The notes under the pieces were generated by a model that did no database searches, was not told where the DNA came from, and worked only from the letters and a program-made list of their open reading frames with translations. Made by a program: the position numbers and the translations under genes. Shown here piece after piece: positions 8,722-16,650 of a stretch of 40,735 nucleotides of DNA. The DNA comes from an uncultured Eubacterium sp. (GTDB lineage Bacteria > Bacillota > Clostridia > Lachnospirales > Lachnospiraceae), in assembly GCA_945939115.1 (NCBI GenBank), contig CAMEVC010000023.1, positions 1 to 40,735 of the forward strand. The letters run 5' to 3'. Every line of letters starts with the position of its first letter. The first letter of the stretch is position 1.

Positions 8722-9268
8722 AAAGAAAATAATAATAGGGATATTCAGTGTGGCTGTGTTTATAGGAATATATACAAATGCATGCATATATCAGTCCAGA
8801 AAGTATCCGGACCCTGTATTTGAAAGTGTTGAGGCAGGGGAGGAGATAACCTTTGACGAATACAAATATAATGTAATTGAGGCAGGGTTTGTAAAAGATG
8901 AAGATGTTCATAGGCTATGGGAAAAGGATATACAGTCCTTAGAAGATGTGCGAGTAGTGTATGTGAGATTTGAACTTGAAAGAACTGCAGATATGAGATA
9001 TAATTCAAAAACAGTTCAGCTTAGTGATTTTACACTTGTAACAGACACATATAATCAGGCAGCTGATTTGACAAGATATGCATATTTCAATTCTCCGGAG
9101 GAAATGGTAAAGACACATAATAATATTGGAGATAAGAAAGAAGTATGTCTAGTTTTTTCAATCCCAAAGATACAGTTTACAGATAAACAATGGGACGAAA
9201 TGAAAATAAGCGATTTTAAACTGCATATTTCAAGATATCCTGTCATTAAAGAAATCAGATTAAGTTGA
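8714..9268 (+). CDS. Second anchored extracytoplasmic protein of ABC operon
   Basis: 184 residues starting at a TTG (8714), seven bases after GAGGGG. One N-terminal hydrophobic segment, about residues 4-24, contains a Cys (TNACIYQS) but no proper lipobox. A soluble extracellular beta-rich domain follows. It resembles unnamed Lachnospiraceae surface proteins of the DUF5028/DUF4352 kind (a low-certainty impression). It closes the operon that begins at 5010, so exported anchored proteins flank the permease-ATPase core on both sides. Confidence 0.7.
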   Translation: MNKKKIIIGIFSVAVFIGIYTNACIYQSRKYPDPVFESVEAGEEITFDEYKYNVIEAGFVKDEDVHRLWEKDIQSLEDVRVVYVRFELERTADMRYNSKTVQLSDFTLVTDTYNQAADLTRYAYFNSPEEMVKTHNNIGDKKEVCLVFSIPKIQFTDKQWDEMKISDFKLHISRYPVIKEIRLS

Positions 9269-9297
9269 TATGAATATATGATAAAAGAATATTTGGG

Positions 9298-9326
9298 TTG
9301 TAAAGATTTATGTAATATGTTATATT
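9298..9326 (+). promoter_or_regulatory. Promoter of the thiamine operon
   Basis: TTGTAA (9298-9303), a 17-bp spacer and TATATT (9321-9326) give a start near 9333. This leaves a leader of about 215 nt before thiS, long enough for an RNA switch. Confidence 0.65.
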
Positions 9327-9384
9327 AGTTGAGGCGTTGAATTGGGGACACCACTTTTCAAGACCGGTAGGATATTGATTCTGC

Positions 9385-9475
9385 GAACATACAACAGGCG
9401 TCGGTAATATATTATTTCCGGCGGTTTATATATTGATTTTAAGCAGAACCAGCTGGAAAGAGGTTCTGCTTTTTT
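9385..9475 (+). ncRNA. Candidate HMP-PP (thiS-motif) riboswitch with embedded terminator
   Basis: Established knowledge: the thiS motif, a riboswitch for the thiamine precursor HMP-PP, is found in Firmicutes directly upstream of thiS, and its aptamer includes the terminator stem. Here a hairpin CGTCGG/CCGGCG (9399-9423) is followed 17 nt later by a perfect terminator stem (9441-9471), and thiS is the next gene. The canonical TPP-riboswitch boxes (CTGAGA, ACCTGATC) are absent. The call rests on position and architecture; I could not check every conserved base. Confidence 0.5.
9441..9475 (+). terminator. Regulatory terminator upstream of thiS
   Basis: AAGCAGAACC (9441-9450) pairs perfectly with GGTTCTGCTT (9462-9471), followed by TTTT. 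It lies inside the thi leader after the predicted promoter, so it must be conditional. Confidence 0.85.
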
Positions 9476-9547
9476 ACATGCAGCCAGACATGTAAAAGGA
9501 AACAGACAGTGAGGCATGCGAAGATGAATCAAGCGAAGGGAGGCACA

Positions 9548-9757
9548 ATGATACAGATCAACGGTGATAAAGTTGAAGATACTTCAATTATAGGGAAAAC
9601 ACTGCTTGCTTATATTACAGAGGCGGGATATGACCCGTTGGGAATAGTTATTGAAAAGAATATGGAGATAATCCATAGGGAAGATTTTGACAAAGTAAAT
9701 ATTGCCGATGGAGATGTAATTGAGATATTGCATTTTGTCGGTGGAGGCCAGTTCTAG
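9548..9757 (+). CDS. thiS: Sulfur carrier protein ThiS with two-residue tail
   Basis: Ubiquitin-like carrier that brings sulfur, as a C-terminal thiocarboxylate, to ThiG for thiazole formation. At 69 residues it is normal in size, with the beta-grasp pattern and the late DGDVIEILHFVGGG segment. The start at 9548 follows AGGGAGG (9537-9543); the longer frame from 9509 lacks a ribosome site. Oddly, the protein ends GGGQF rather than GG, so the diglycine is not at the C-terminus and Gln-Phe would have to be removed before activation. No thiF adenylyltransferase gene follows, although it is often adjacent. Confidence 0.9.
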   Translation: MIQINGDKVEDTSIIGKTLLAYITEAGYDPLGIVIEKNMEIIHREDFDKVNIADGDVIEILHFVGGGQF

Positions 9758-9920
9758 CTGGTGTGACGGTCATTATATGACTGGTTGAGATTAGATAGCT
9801 ATCAGGGAACTGAATTACTGATTACAAGATGTCGATTTGGAAAACCTATAAGAAAAAAATGTATTTTGGTAGGTAGTTATATGGTAAGAGAATATTGAAA
9901 GACCTCAGGAGGAAATTAAG

Positions 9921-10703
9921 ATGGAAGATATGAATAAGAAAGAAGATAAGCTTATATTAGGTGGACATGAGTTTAACAGCCGTTTCATACTTGGCTCAGG
10001 AAAATATAATGTCAATCTAATTAAAGCTGCTGTAGAGCAAGGTGGAGCAGAGATTATTACTCTGGCTTTAAGAAGAGCGAACACTGATAACAAGGAGAAT
10101 ATTCTTGATTTCATACCCAAGGGAGTGACATTGCTTCCTAATACTTCCGGGGCAAGAAATGCTGAGGAGGCTGTAAGAATTGCAAGACTAAGCCGGGAGA
10201 TGGGATGTGGGGACTTTGTCAAGATAGAGATAATGCATGATGCAAAGTATCTTCTTCCGGATAATTATGAGACAGTGAAGGCTACAGAAATACTTGCAAA
10301 GGAAGGGTTTGTTGTAATGCCGTATATGTATCCGGATCTTAATGTGGCAAGAGACCTGCAGAATGCCGGGGCTGCATGTGTAATGCCGCTGGCATCCCCG
10401 ATAGGTAGCAATAATGGATTGTCTACGAAAGCATTTATACAGATACTTATCGATGAAATTGATTTGCCGGTAATTGTGGATGCAGGAATCGGAAAACCGT
10501 CTCAGGCTTGTGAGGCCATGGAGATGGGAGCGGCTGCAATTATGGCAAATACAGCAATTGCAACGGCAGGTAATGTACCGGCTATGGCAGAAGCATTTAA
10601 GAAAGCTATAGAAGCGGGAAGAAGTGCATATCTGACAGGGATGGGAAGAGTGCTTGCAAGAGGTGGAAGTGCATCTGATCCATTGACGGGCTTCTTAAGA
10701 TAG
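9921..10703 (+). CDS. thiG: Thiazole synthase ThiG
   Basis: TIM-barrel enzyme that joins 1-deoxyxylulose 5-phosphate, dehydroglycine from ThiH and sulfur from ThiS into the thiazole of thiamine. The Schiff-base lysine is Lys101 in DFVKIEIM; other ThiG hallmarks are [26 protein letters not shown], the [11 protein letters not shown] phosphate loop and [13 protein letters not shown]. 260 residues, normal length. AGGAGGAA lies six bases before ATG 9921. The 163-nt gap after thiS contains no gene that I can see. Confidence 0.97.
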   Translation: MEDMNKKEDKLILGGHEFNSRFILGSGKYNVNLIKAAVEQGGAEIITLALRRANTDNKENILDFIPKGVTLLPNTSGARNAEEAVRIARLSREMGCGDFVKIEIMHDAKYLLPDNYETVKATEILAKEGFVVMPYMYPDLNVARDLQNAGAACVMPLASPIGSNNGLSTKAFIQILIDEIDLPVIVDAGIGKPSQACEAMEMGAAAIMANTAIATAGNVPAMAEAFKKAIEAGRSAYLTGMGRVLARGGSASDPLTGFLR

Positions 10704-10756
10704 GAAGAGCCGGGTAATAATGCATGAATAAGGACTGGAATTGAGGAGAAAGAGAC

Positions 10757-12016
10757 ATGAACGAAGAGAATCAGGTTTATTTCATAGACAGTGATAAGCT
10801 TCCACAGGCCGCATTGGAACGCAAACACAGGCTGGAACAGGACCCGTCATTCAGGACAGACCATATGAAGTATCTGGATGATATGGAGATAATTGAATCC
10901 GATGTGAAAGATAAAGTGTTAAAAGCAATGGAAGAATATGACTACAATTCATATACTTCAGAAGATGTTTTAAGGGCATTGAGCAAAGAAACCTGTAACA
11001 TAGAAGATTTTAAGGCGCTTTTATCACCGGCAGCCGAACCATACCTTGAGCAGATGGCAAGGAAAGCAGAGAATGAGACAAAGAAACATTTTGGTAATAC
11101 AGTATATATATTCACTCCATTGTATATAGCTAATTATTGCCAGAATTATTGCGTATACTGCGGATTTAACTGCTATAACAATATTAACAGGAAAAAGCTG
11201 TCAAATGAGGAAATTGAGCATGAGATGAAGGTTATAGCCGATACGGGAATGGAAGAGATTCTTATACTTACAGGTGAGAGTAGAAAATATTCCGATGTTG
11301 AATATATTGGAGAAGCAGTTAAGATTGCAAGAAAATATTTTAAAAATATTGGAATTGAAATTTATCCTGTAAATGTAGACGAATACAGATATTTACACGA
11401 GTGCGGAGTTGATTATGTCACAGTATTCCAAGAAACTTACAACCCTGTTAAGTATGAGACTTTGCATTTATTAGGGCATAAAAGAGTATGGCCTTATAGA
11501 TTCGATGCACAGGAGAGAGCGCTTATCGCGGGAATGAGAGGGGCAGGATTCTCAGCTCTTTTAGGACTTGATGATTTCAGAAAAGATGCGCTTGCGACAG
11601 CTCTGCATGTCTACTATCTTAACAGGAAATATCCTCATGCGGAATTAAGCTTAAGCTGTCCACGTCTTCGTCCTATAATTAACAACGATAAGATTAATCC
11701 GAGGGATGTGGGAGAGAAGCAGCTATGTCAGGTTCTATGTGCCTACAGACTGTTTTTGCCTTATGTTGGAATTACGGTTTCAAGCAGAGAAAGTGCAGAA
11801 TTTCGTAATGGAATAACCAAGATATGTGCAACGAAGGTTTCAGCCGGAGTTTCAACAGGAATCGGAGACCATGAAGCAAAGTATACAGGTCATGAGGATT
11901 CAGATGTGGGAGATGAGCAGTTTGAGATTAATGACAGCCGCTCCTTTGATACAATGTATAAGGATATGGAGGATGGCGGGCTTCAGCCTGTCGTGAATGA
12001 GTATATATATGTATGA
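10757..12016 (+). CDS. thiH: 2-iminoacetate synthase ThiH (radical SAM)
   Basis: Radical-SAM enzyme that cleaves tyrosine to dehydroglycine and p-cresol, supplying the glycine-imine for ThiG. The [4Fe-4S] motif CxxxCxxC is at Cys128, Cys132 and Cys135 (NYCQNYCVYCGFN). The C-terminus has the ThiH-type VGDEQFEINDSRS segment. HydG, a longer paralogue with an extra C-terminal cluster, is ruled out by length (419) and by the missing cysteine triad. It overlaps the next gene by 20 nt. Confidence 0.95.
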   Translation: MNEENQVYFIDSDKLPQAALERKHRLEQDPSFRTDHMKYLDDMEIIESDVKDKVLKAMEEYDYNSYTSEDVLRALSKETCNIEDFKALLSPAAEPYLEQMARKAENETKKHFGNTVYIFTPLYIANYCQNYCVYCGFNCYNNINRKKLSNEEIEHEMKVIADTGMEEILILTGESRKYSDVEYIGEAVKIARKYFKNIGIEIYPVNVDEYRYLHECGVDYVTVFQETYNPVKYETLHLLGHKRVWPYRFDAQERALIAGMRGAGFSALLGLDDFRKDALATALHVYYLNRKYPHAELSLSCPRLRPIINNDKINPRDVGEKQLCQVLCAYRLFLPYVGITVSSRESAEFRNGITKICATKVSAGVSTGIGDHEAKYTGHEDSDVGDEQFEINDSRSFDTMYKDMEDGGLQPVVNEYIYV

Positions 12017-12629
12017 CTACAGCAGATACATTTGTGTGACTAACAGGCATCTGTACAGGGACGCCGGTGGCAGCGAATGTACTATTGATGAGTATTTACA
12101 ACAGCTTAAAAGAATTTCAGCATTACATCCCTTTGCAATAATTCTCAGAGAAAAGGATATGGAAGATGAGGAATACTGTGAACTGGCAAAAAGAGTGATG
12201 GATATATGTGATAAGGAGAGAGGATTAATATATGTCCACAGTAATATTAATGCTGCAAAACAGTCCGGGTGCAATAATATACATTTTTCAATAGGTGAAT
12301 TGGGAAGGGTATATAGGGAAGACATGCATATTCTTGATACATTTGAAAATATAAGTGTATCCTGCCATAGTATGGAAGAGGTAAAAGAAGCTGTCAGTAT
12401 GGGAGTTTCTCTGATTGTGCTTGGAACCATATTTGAGACACAGTGTAAACCCGGACTTATTGGAAAAGGGCTGGATTATGTAAGAGAAATCTGTCAATAT
12501 GTAAAAGGAGAAAATCAGGATATCAGGGTGTTTGCGATTGGAGGTATTAATCCGGGGAATATCAATAGAGTAATTGAAGCCGGAGCCGATGGGGGATGCA
12601 TGATGTCATGGTTTATGCAGAATAAATAG
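11997..12629 (+). CDS. thiE: Thiamine phosphate synthase family protein (ThiE/TenI)
   Basis: TIM-barrel protein of the ThiE/TenI family. Visible family landmarks are ICVTNRHL at the start, AIILREKD, the SCHSMEEVKEA segment, a LGTIFETQCKPG version of the phosphate/substrate loop, and VFAIGGINPGN. The usual ThiE loop G(P)IFPTxTK is changed and the VHLGQ motif reads IHFSIG. It may therefore be the thiazole tautomerase TenI rather than thiamine-phosphate synthase; the last-gene position fits either. The start at 11997 (or ATG 12009) lies inside thiH, so translation is probably coupled. Confidence 0.8.
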   Translation: MSIYMYDYSRYICVTNRHLYRDAGGSECTIDEYLQQLKRISALHPFAIILREKDMEDEEYCELAKRVMDICDKERGLIYVHSNINAAKQSGCNNIHFSIGELGRVYREDMHILDTFENISVSCHSMEEVKEAVSMGVSLIVLGTIFETQCKPGLIGKGLDYVREICQYVKGENQDIRVFAIGGINPGNINRVIEAGADGGCMMSWFMQNK

Positions 12630-12630
12630 G

Positions 12631-12659
12631 GCAGGAGAAAGTTATCTCCTGCTCTTCTT
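12631..12659 (+). terminator. Terminator of the thi operon
   Basis: GCAGGAGA (12631-12638) pairs with TCTCCTGC (12645-12652) around a 6-nt loop, followed by a broken T-rich tail (TCTTCTT). The tail is weak, so some read-through is possible. Confidence 0.65.
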
Positions 12660-12722
12660 AACAAGGGACATCTTCCATAGAAATATTAATTAGAAGATAT
12701 GTTTACTTAACAAGAAAAAAGA

Positions 12723-12751
12723 TTGCTTTTTACAGCAAAAAAATGTTATAC
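12723..12751 (+). promoter_or_regulatory. Promoter of the SGNH-hydrolase gene
   Basis: TTGCTT (12723-12728), a 17-bp spacer and TTATAC (12746-12751) give a start near 12758, about 70 nt before the GTG start at 12826. Confidence 0.6.
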
Positions 12752-12825
12752 TGTTTACCGAATTAATTACATAGGATGTATTTTATAAGTGAGAATCTGA
12801 GATATTGCAGGAGAGGAATACACAA

Positions 12826-14301
12826 GTGAATAGGCGTAATACAATGCACAGATATGCCACTGTTGTGGCGATAGCGGCTGTTGTTGTCGTATCATTGGCA
12901 ATAACAGTATTAGTAATTAAGAATAGAAATAAAGTCAGAAAAGCAGCTGATAATGACACATCTGCTTCACAGGTAACAACGCAGATAACAACACAGGAGG
13001 AAACAACAGCGCAATCTGAAGAAGATACACAAGAGACAGAAGTGGAGACTACACCGATAGAAATTGTACAGGATTATGTAGTAGAGGGTTTTTTTGAAAA
13101 TGAAATATCAACAGAAGACCAGGAGGCTTTAGAATTGCCGCCAAGGCAGCTTACATCGGAATTCATACCTTATGATGGGGTAAAGAGAAATATATCCTAT
13201 TATGGGGATAGTATGGTTGCAGGTGCAGGTTGTGCAGGAGAAGCGTATGCTAATGGAATGGACATAACAGGATGGACATCACCCAGAACAATTCAGTACT
13301 TTACTCATATTAATACATATAATATGGGAGTTTCGGGGGAAAATTCATATCAGATTGCATTCAGAGCAGGTGGAATCGGGGTATATATAGACAGAGATAT
13401 AACAATTAGTGAGAGCCAAACGGCGTTAGCCAGATTAATAGATGATAATGGGGATGTATTTACAAGTAGTGACTATAGCGGGTATGGCTGGGATACTAAT
13501 CCGGATGCCGGAACAATGTATATTAATGGATATTTATGCGATGTAGAAAATGCAGATGATGATATGGTGAGTATAAAGCTGACGAAGGGCTATGCTGCAT
13601 ATAGCGGCTCTGCAGAGCCAAAACAGACTGCGAAGAACATTGCATTTTTAACTGAAAAAGAAACGGAGGGCAAAGAAGGGGATACATCTGAAGTTCCAAC
13701 AGAAACACAGACAGAGCCGTCTACAGAAGTTCCGACAGAAACACAGACAGAGACACCTACAGAAATGCCATCTGAGATACCAACAATAGGGAACGTCGAT
13801 ATACCAGAGGGAACAAGAGCAGTAACTAAGGCCGCTAATGATCGCAGTGCCAAGGATATTCTTATATTGGAGATTGGAAGTAACGGAGGCTGGGGAGATA
13901 ATTATCAGCAGCTTATTCTTCAATATGACAGTATTATTCTTAATGCCGGATGTAAATATTATATTATTGTCGGGGATACTGATGACCCGGGTACAAGTGC
14001 TGATATACATCAGGGAGAATATAATGAGGATGGATCTTATGTAGGAATTGGAGATACAGCCTGGGAAGCAGCTTTAAGAGAAGCATATGGAGATCATTTC
14101 TTTAATACAAGAACGTATATGATTCAGCATGGTCTTGATGATTGTGGGTTAAAAACCACAACACAGGATTTGGATGATTACCTGCGGGGGAATATATCTA
14201 AACAGTTGAGATATGATTGGACACATTTTAATGCATATGGATATTATTCCAAGGGTAAAGGGATATATCAAAAAGGTGTTGAGCTCGGATATTGGAGCTG
14301 A
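12826..14301 (+). CDS. Membrane-anchored SGNH/GDSL-family hydrolase
   Basis: About 491 residues. An N-terminal membrane anchor (~8-32) is followed by a Thr/Glu/Gln-rich linker and an SGNH-type domain. Visible blocks are YYGDSMVAGAG with the presumed nucleophile Ser129, the MGVSGENS oxyanion segment, EIGSNGGW (~350) in place of the usual GxND block, and DWTH (464-467) with the catalytic His. It probably removes acyl groups from cell-wall or extracellular glycans, though the substrate is unknown. A Pro/Thr/Glu repeat (~289-320) is inserted in the middle of the hydrolase domain, which is unusual. The start is GTG 12826, eight bases after GGAGAGGA; an upstream TTG (12805) overlaps that ribosome site. 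It is flanked by its own promoter and terminator. Confidence 0.8.
   Translation: MNRRNTMHRYATVVAIAAVVVVSLAITVLVIKNRNKVRKAADNDTSASQVTTQITTQEETTAQSEEDTQETEVETTPIEIVQDYVVEGFFENEISTEDQEALELPPRQLTSEFIPYDGVKRNISYYGDSMVAGAGCAGEAYANGMDITGWTSPRTIQYFTHINTYNMGVSGENSYQIAFRAGGIGVYIDRDITISESQTALARLIDDNGDVFTSSDYSGYGWDTNPDAGTMYINGYLCDVENADDDMVSIKLTKGYAAYSGSAEPKQTAKNIAFLTEKETEGKEGDTSEVPTETQTEPSTEVPTETQTETPTEMPSEIPTIGNVDIPEGTRAVTKAANDRSAKDILILEIGSNGGWGDNYQQLILQYDSIILNAGCKYYIIVGDTDDPGTSADIHQGEYNEDGSYVGIGDTAWEAALREAYGDHFFNTRTYMIQHGLDDCGLKTTTQDLDDYLRGNISKQLRYDWTHFNAYGYYSKGKGIYQKGVELGYWS
13690..13785 (+). repeat. 36-bp tandem repeat coding for EVPTETQTE units
   Basis: Two nearly identical 36-bp copies (13690-13725 and 13726-13761) plus a diverged partial third copy encode Pro/Thr/Glu units inside the SGNH hydrolase. 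Such repeats can change copy number by slippage without breaking the frame. Confidence 0.85.
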
Positions 14302-14312
14302 TATCAATAGTT

Positions 14313-14352
14313 AATGGACTTATCAGACAACAGATAAGTCCATTTTAATTTT
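14313..14352 (+). terminator. Terminator after the SGNH-hydrolase gene
   Basis: AATGGACTTATC (14313-14324) pairs perfectly with GATAAGTCCATT (14333-14344), with an 8-nt loop and a following T-rich stretch. Confidence 0.88.
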
Positions 14353-14450
14353 ACATAATCTTTATGCAAATGTGGTTTCTCTCTTTACATTGCCGGGTTA
14401 TTATCATAAAGCATGGAAGAAAGAAACAGCTAAAAAGACGGGTTTGGGTG

Positions 14451-14479
14451 TTTCACGCTTCTGTGGGAATATGCATAAT
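14451..14479 (+). promoter_or_regulatory. Possible promoter of the HPr-like gene
   Basis: TTTCAC (14451-14456), a 17-bp spacer and CATAAT (14474-14479) would start transcription about 25 nt before the ATG at 14511. The match to consensus is modest. Confidence 0.35.
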
Positions 14480-14510
14480 ATACAGTATTATATGGAAAGG
14501 AAGAGCAGAT

Positions 14511-14735
14511 ATGGAAGTAACTATAAACAACATAGACAAGGTACGTAAGTTTGTAGATATTGTGTCGAGGTTTGACTGTGACATTGATCTTGTCAGTGGG
14601 CATACAATGGTGGATGCAAAGTCGATACTTGGAATATTCAGCCTTAATATAATGAAGCCCATGACAATGATAATTCATGATAATGCTGAAAATGCAGAAG
14701 TAATTAAAAACAGTCTTAAAGAATATGTGGCATAA
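14511..14735 (+). CDS. HPr-like protein lacking the active-site histidine
   Basis: A 74-residue protein with the HPr fold pattern: an SRFDCDIDLVSG strand-turn, then VDAKSILGIFSLNI, which matches the Ser46 regulatory region of HPr, then a C-terminal helix. The N-terminal GIHARPA motif with the phosphorylated His15 is absent; in its place is INNIDKVRKFVDIVSR. It therefore cannot carry phosphate in the PTS in the usual way and may be a Crh-like or structural regulator. ATG 14511 follows AAGGAAGAG; the longer frame upstream has no coding character. It stands alone between two terminators. Confidence 0.75.
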   Translation: MEVTINNIDKVRKFVDIVSRFDCDIDLVSGHTMVDAKSILGIFSLNIMKPMTMIIHDNAENAEVIKNSLKEYVA

Positions 14736-14756
14736 TAGTGAGGCCTCCACAATCCT

Positions 14757-14777
14757 GCAGCGTAAGCTGCTTTTTTT
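14757..14777 (+). terminator. Short terminator after the HPr-like gene
   Basis: GCAGC (14757-14761), a GTAA loop and GCTGC (14766-14770) are followed by seven T. The stem is short but the tail is perfect. Confidence 0.6.
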
Positions 14778-14833
14778 ATGTCCCTGATAAAGGGGCAATG
14801 TAGAGAATGTATATACTTTCCGAACATTGGAAT

Positions 14834-14862
14834 TTGATTATAGATAAGATGCATGATACAAT
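14834..14862 (+). promoter_or_regulatory. Promoter of the DUF4430-ECF operon
   Basis: TTGATT (14834-14839), exactly 17 bp, then TACAAT (14857-14862) predicts a start near 14869. The leader is then only about 40 nt, too short for a cobalamin riboswitch, so this operon is not under the same RNA control as the gene at 20058. Confidence 0.7.
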
Positions 14863-14908
14863 TACAGAAAATGTATTGCAGGACATGGTATAGAAAAGAA
14901 TTGTAGTT

Positions 14909-15718
14909 ATGTATAATAAGTTTAAGAATATTAGAATAATAGGATTAATAGTCATTGCATTGTGTATAATCGGGTTCTTTGCTGCTAATGTAAGAATTCA
15001 ATCTGTAAATGATTATAAAAAATCTAACAATGGCGCCATCATCGGTCAGAATGTGGAAACTAAGGAAGCAGGTATTACTAAAGACAGAGAGGATAACGCA
15101 GAATCTTCATCGGATATCATAAATAATGATATATCACAGACTCAGAGTAATATTGAGCCAGACAGTGGTGAGTCATACATAAGAGAGTCATACAACATTG
15201 AGGAGGGTATCAGCGGACCGGGAGAAAGTGATACTGGAGGGAATAAAACTGAGAATGATAAGAGTAATACTGGCAGTAGCAGTGACAATAAAGGTGACGA
15301 CAAGCCCTCAGGCCCTATAGTAACATGCACAATAGAGATAAGATGTGATAATGCGTCCAGAAATAAGGATAAAGTTACTAATCCCGGCGCGTTACAGTAC
15401 ATTCCGGATGATGGAACAATACTTGCTGTAACATCATATTCGGCAGTTTCAGGATATACAGTTTATGATGTGCTGGCGGATGTTGCAAAAGCACATGACA
15501 TACCAATTTCGGCAACATATGATAAATCTTATGTCAGAAGTATCAACAATCTGTCTGAGAAAGATATTGATGTAAGAACAGATAAGACAAAGCCTAATAC
15601 CAGTGGATGGACATATCGTGTAAATGGGGAACTGGTAATGTTGTCAGCCAACAAATGTACTATTAAGGATGGAGATGTAATTAAATGGATATACGTGTGC
15701 CAGTGGGGAGACAGTTGA
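14909..15718 (+). CDS. DUF4430 protein (transcobalamin C-domain-like), anchored
   Basis: 269 residues. An N-terminal membrane segment (~9-27) is followed by a long low-complexity Ser/Asn/Asp/Gly linker (to ~135) and a DUF4430-type domain (~138-269). Domain landmarks are TVYDVLADVAKAH, the GWTYRVNG strand near 235, and the final KDGDVIKWIYV. DUF4430 resembles the beta domain of animal intrinsic factor/transcobalamin. It heads an ECF-transporter operon, which suggests it presents ligand to the transporter from outside. It overlaps EcfT by 34 nt. No strong ribosome site precedes ATG 14909. Confidence 0.82.
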   Translation: MYNKFKNIRIIGLIVIALCIIGFFAANVRIQSVNDYKKSNNGAIIGQNVETKEAGITKDREDNAESSSDIINNDISQTQSNIEPDSGESYIRESYNIEEGISGPGESDTGGNKTENDKSNTGSSSDNKGDDKPSGPIVTCTIEIRCDNASRNKDKVTNPGALQYIPDDGTILAVTSYSAVSGYTVYDVLADVAKAHDIPISATYDKSYVRSINNLSEKDIDVRTDKTKPNTSGWTYRVNGELVMLSANKCTIKDGDVIKWIYVCQWGDS

Positions 15719-16650
15719 CAAAACAATATTCTGGATTTGCTTCAATGCATCCATGGACTAACTTTATATTTCTGGCAGCAGTGATTGTGATAACTATGTT
15801 CACAATGAATCCTGTTATTCTGGGGATTTCATTTGCAGCGTCACTGGTGTACGGAATACGGCTAAACGGTATAAGCTTTCTTAAGAGAAATATAATCATT
15901 GCAGTCTGGGTTATTGTATTTTCTGTTCTGATACAGCCGCTGTTTACACATAGCGGGTCAACACCATTGTTTTATTTAAATGATAATCCGGTCAGTCTGG
16001 AGAATATGATATATGGTGCGGTAATAAGCTTAATGCTGCTCTCTGTAATACAATGGTGCGGTTGTGCAGCCTGTATTTTATCTTCTGAAAAAATGATGTT
16101 TCTGTTTGGAAGTTTTATTCCCTCTGTGGGTATGATATTTTCAATGATATTAAGATTAATTCCTCTAATGCGCAGGAGATTCAGACAGATACATGAAGCG
16201 CAGGAGGGCTTGCGTGGGAGCGGGAATCATAATGGATTTATTGAAAAAATCAGACATTTTATAAAAGAGTTCTCAGTGTTAATCACATGGTCGCTGGAGA
16301 GTTCTATGGAAACTTCTATGTCCATGGAGAGCAGGGGGTATGGACTCAAGGGCAGGACAAGCTTTAGCAGATTCAGATTCACACGAAGGGATACAACCGC
16401 TATTATAGTTATTATATTATTATCTGCATGTACAGCATCCGCTGTGGCAATGGGAACGCTTACTGTATATTATCTGCCAATGGTTTATTTTACACAGATT
16501 AATACACGGGGAGTTGTGGGCATCATTACATTTGCAGTGCTTGTGATGATTCCCGTTGTGACAGACATATATGGAAGTTTAGTTTATAACAGACGCTGTG
16601 CATGGAAAGATGACAGGATGGAAGATACACAGGGAGGAATAGTCGGATGA
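15685..16650 (+). CDS. ecfT: ECF transporter transmembrane component EcfT
   Basis: Membrane scaffold of an energy-coupling-factor vitamin transporter, linking the ATPases to the S component. About 321 residues with several helices. The cytoplasmic coupling helices carry the EcfT signatures, seen as HEAQEGLRG (~172-180) and MSMESRGYG (~210-218), variants of the conserved Ala/Ser-x-x-Arg-Gly motifs. ATG 15685 follows GGATGGAG inside the end of the DUF4430 gene. The stop overlaps the next start (ATGA). Confidence 0.88.
   Translation: MDIRVPVGRQLTKQYSGFASMHPWTNFIFLAAVIVITMFTMNPVILGISFAASLVYGIRLNGISFLKRNIIIAVWVIVFSVLIQPLFTHSGSTPLFYLNDNPVSLENMIYGAVISLMLLSVIQWCGCAACILSSEKMMFLFGSFIPSVGMIFSMILRLIPLMRRRFRQIHEAQEGLRGSGNHNGFIEKIRHFIKEFSVLITWSLESSMETSMSMESRGYGLKGRTSFSRFRFTRRDTTAIIVIILLSACTASAVAMGTLTVYYLPMVYFTQINTRGVVGIITFAVLVMIPVVTDIYGSLVYNRRCAWKDDRMEDTQGGIVG

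Noticed and set aside
9333-9547. Canonical TPP riboswitch in front of thiS
   Set aside because: The conserved CTGAGA and ACCTGATC-type boxes are not present on the plus strand; the short terminator-linked layout fits the thiS motif better.
14364-14510. Longer start of the HPr-like gene with ~49 extra residues
   Set aside because: The added residues are unlike any HPr and begin next to the previous terminator, with no ribosome site, while ATG 14511 has one.
14778-14908. Cobalamin riboswitch in front of the DUF4430-ECF operon
   Set aside because: No B12-box sequence is seen, and the predicted transcription start leaves only about 40 nt of leader.
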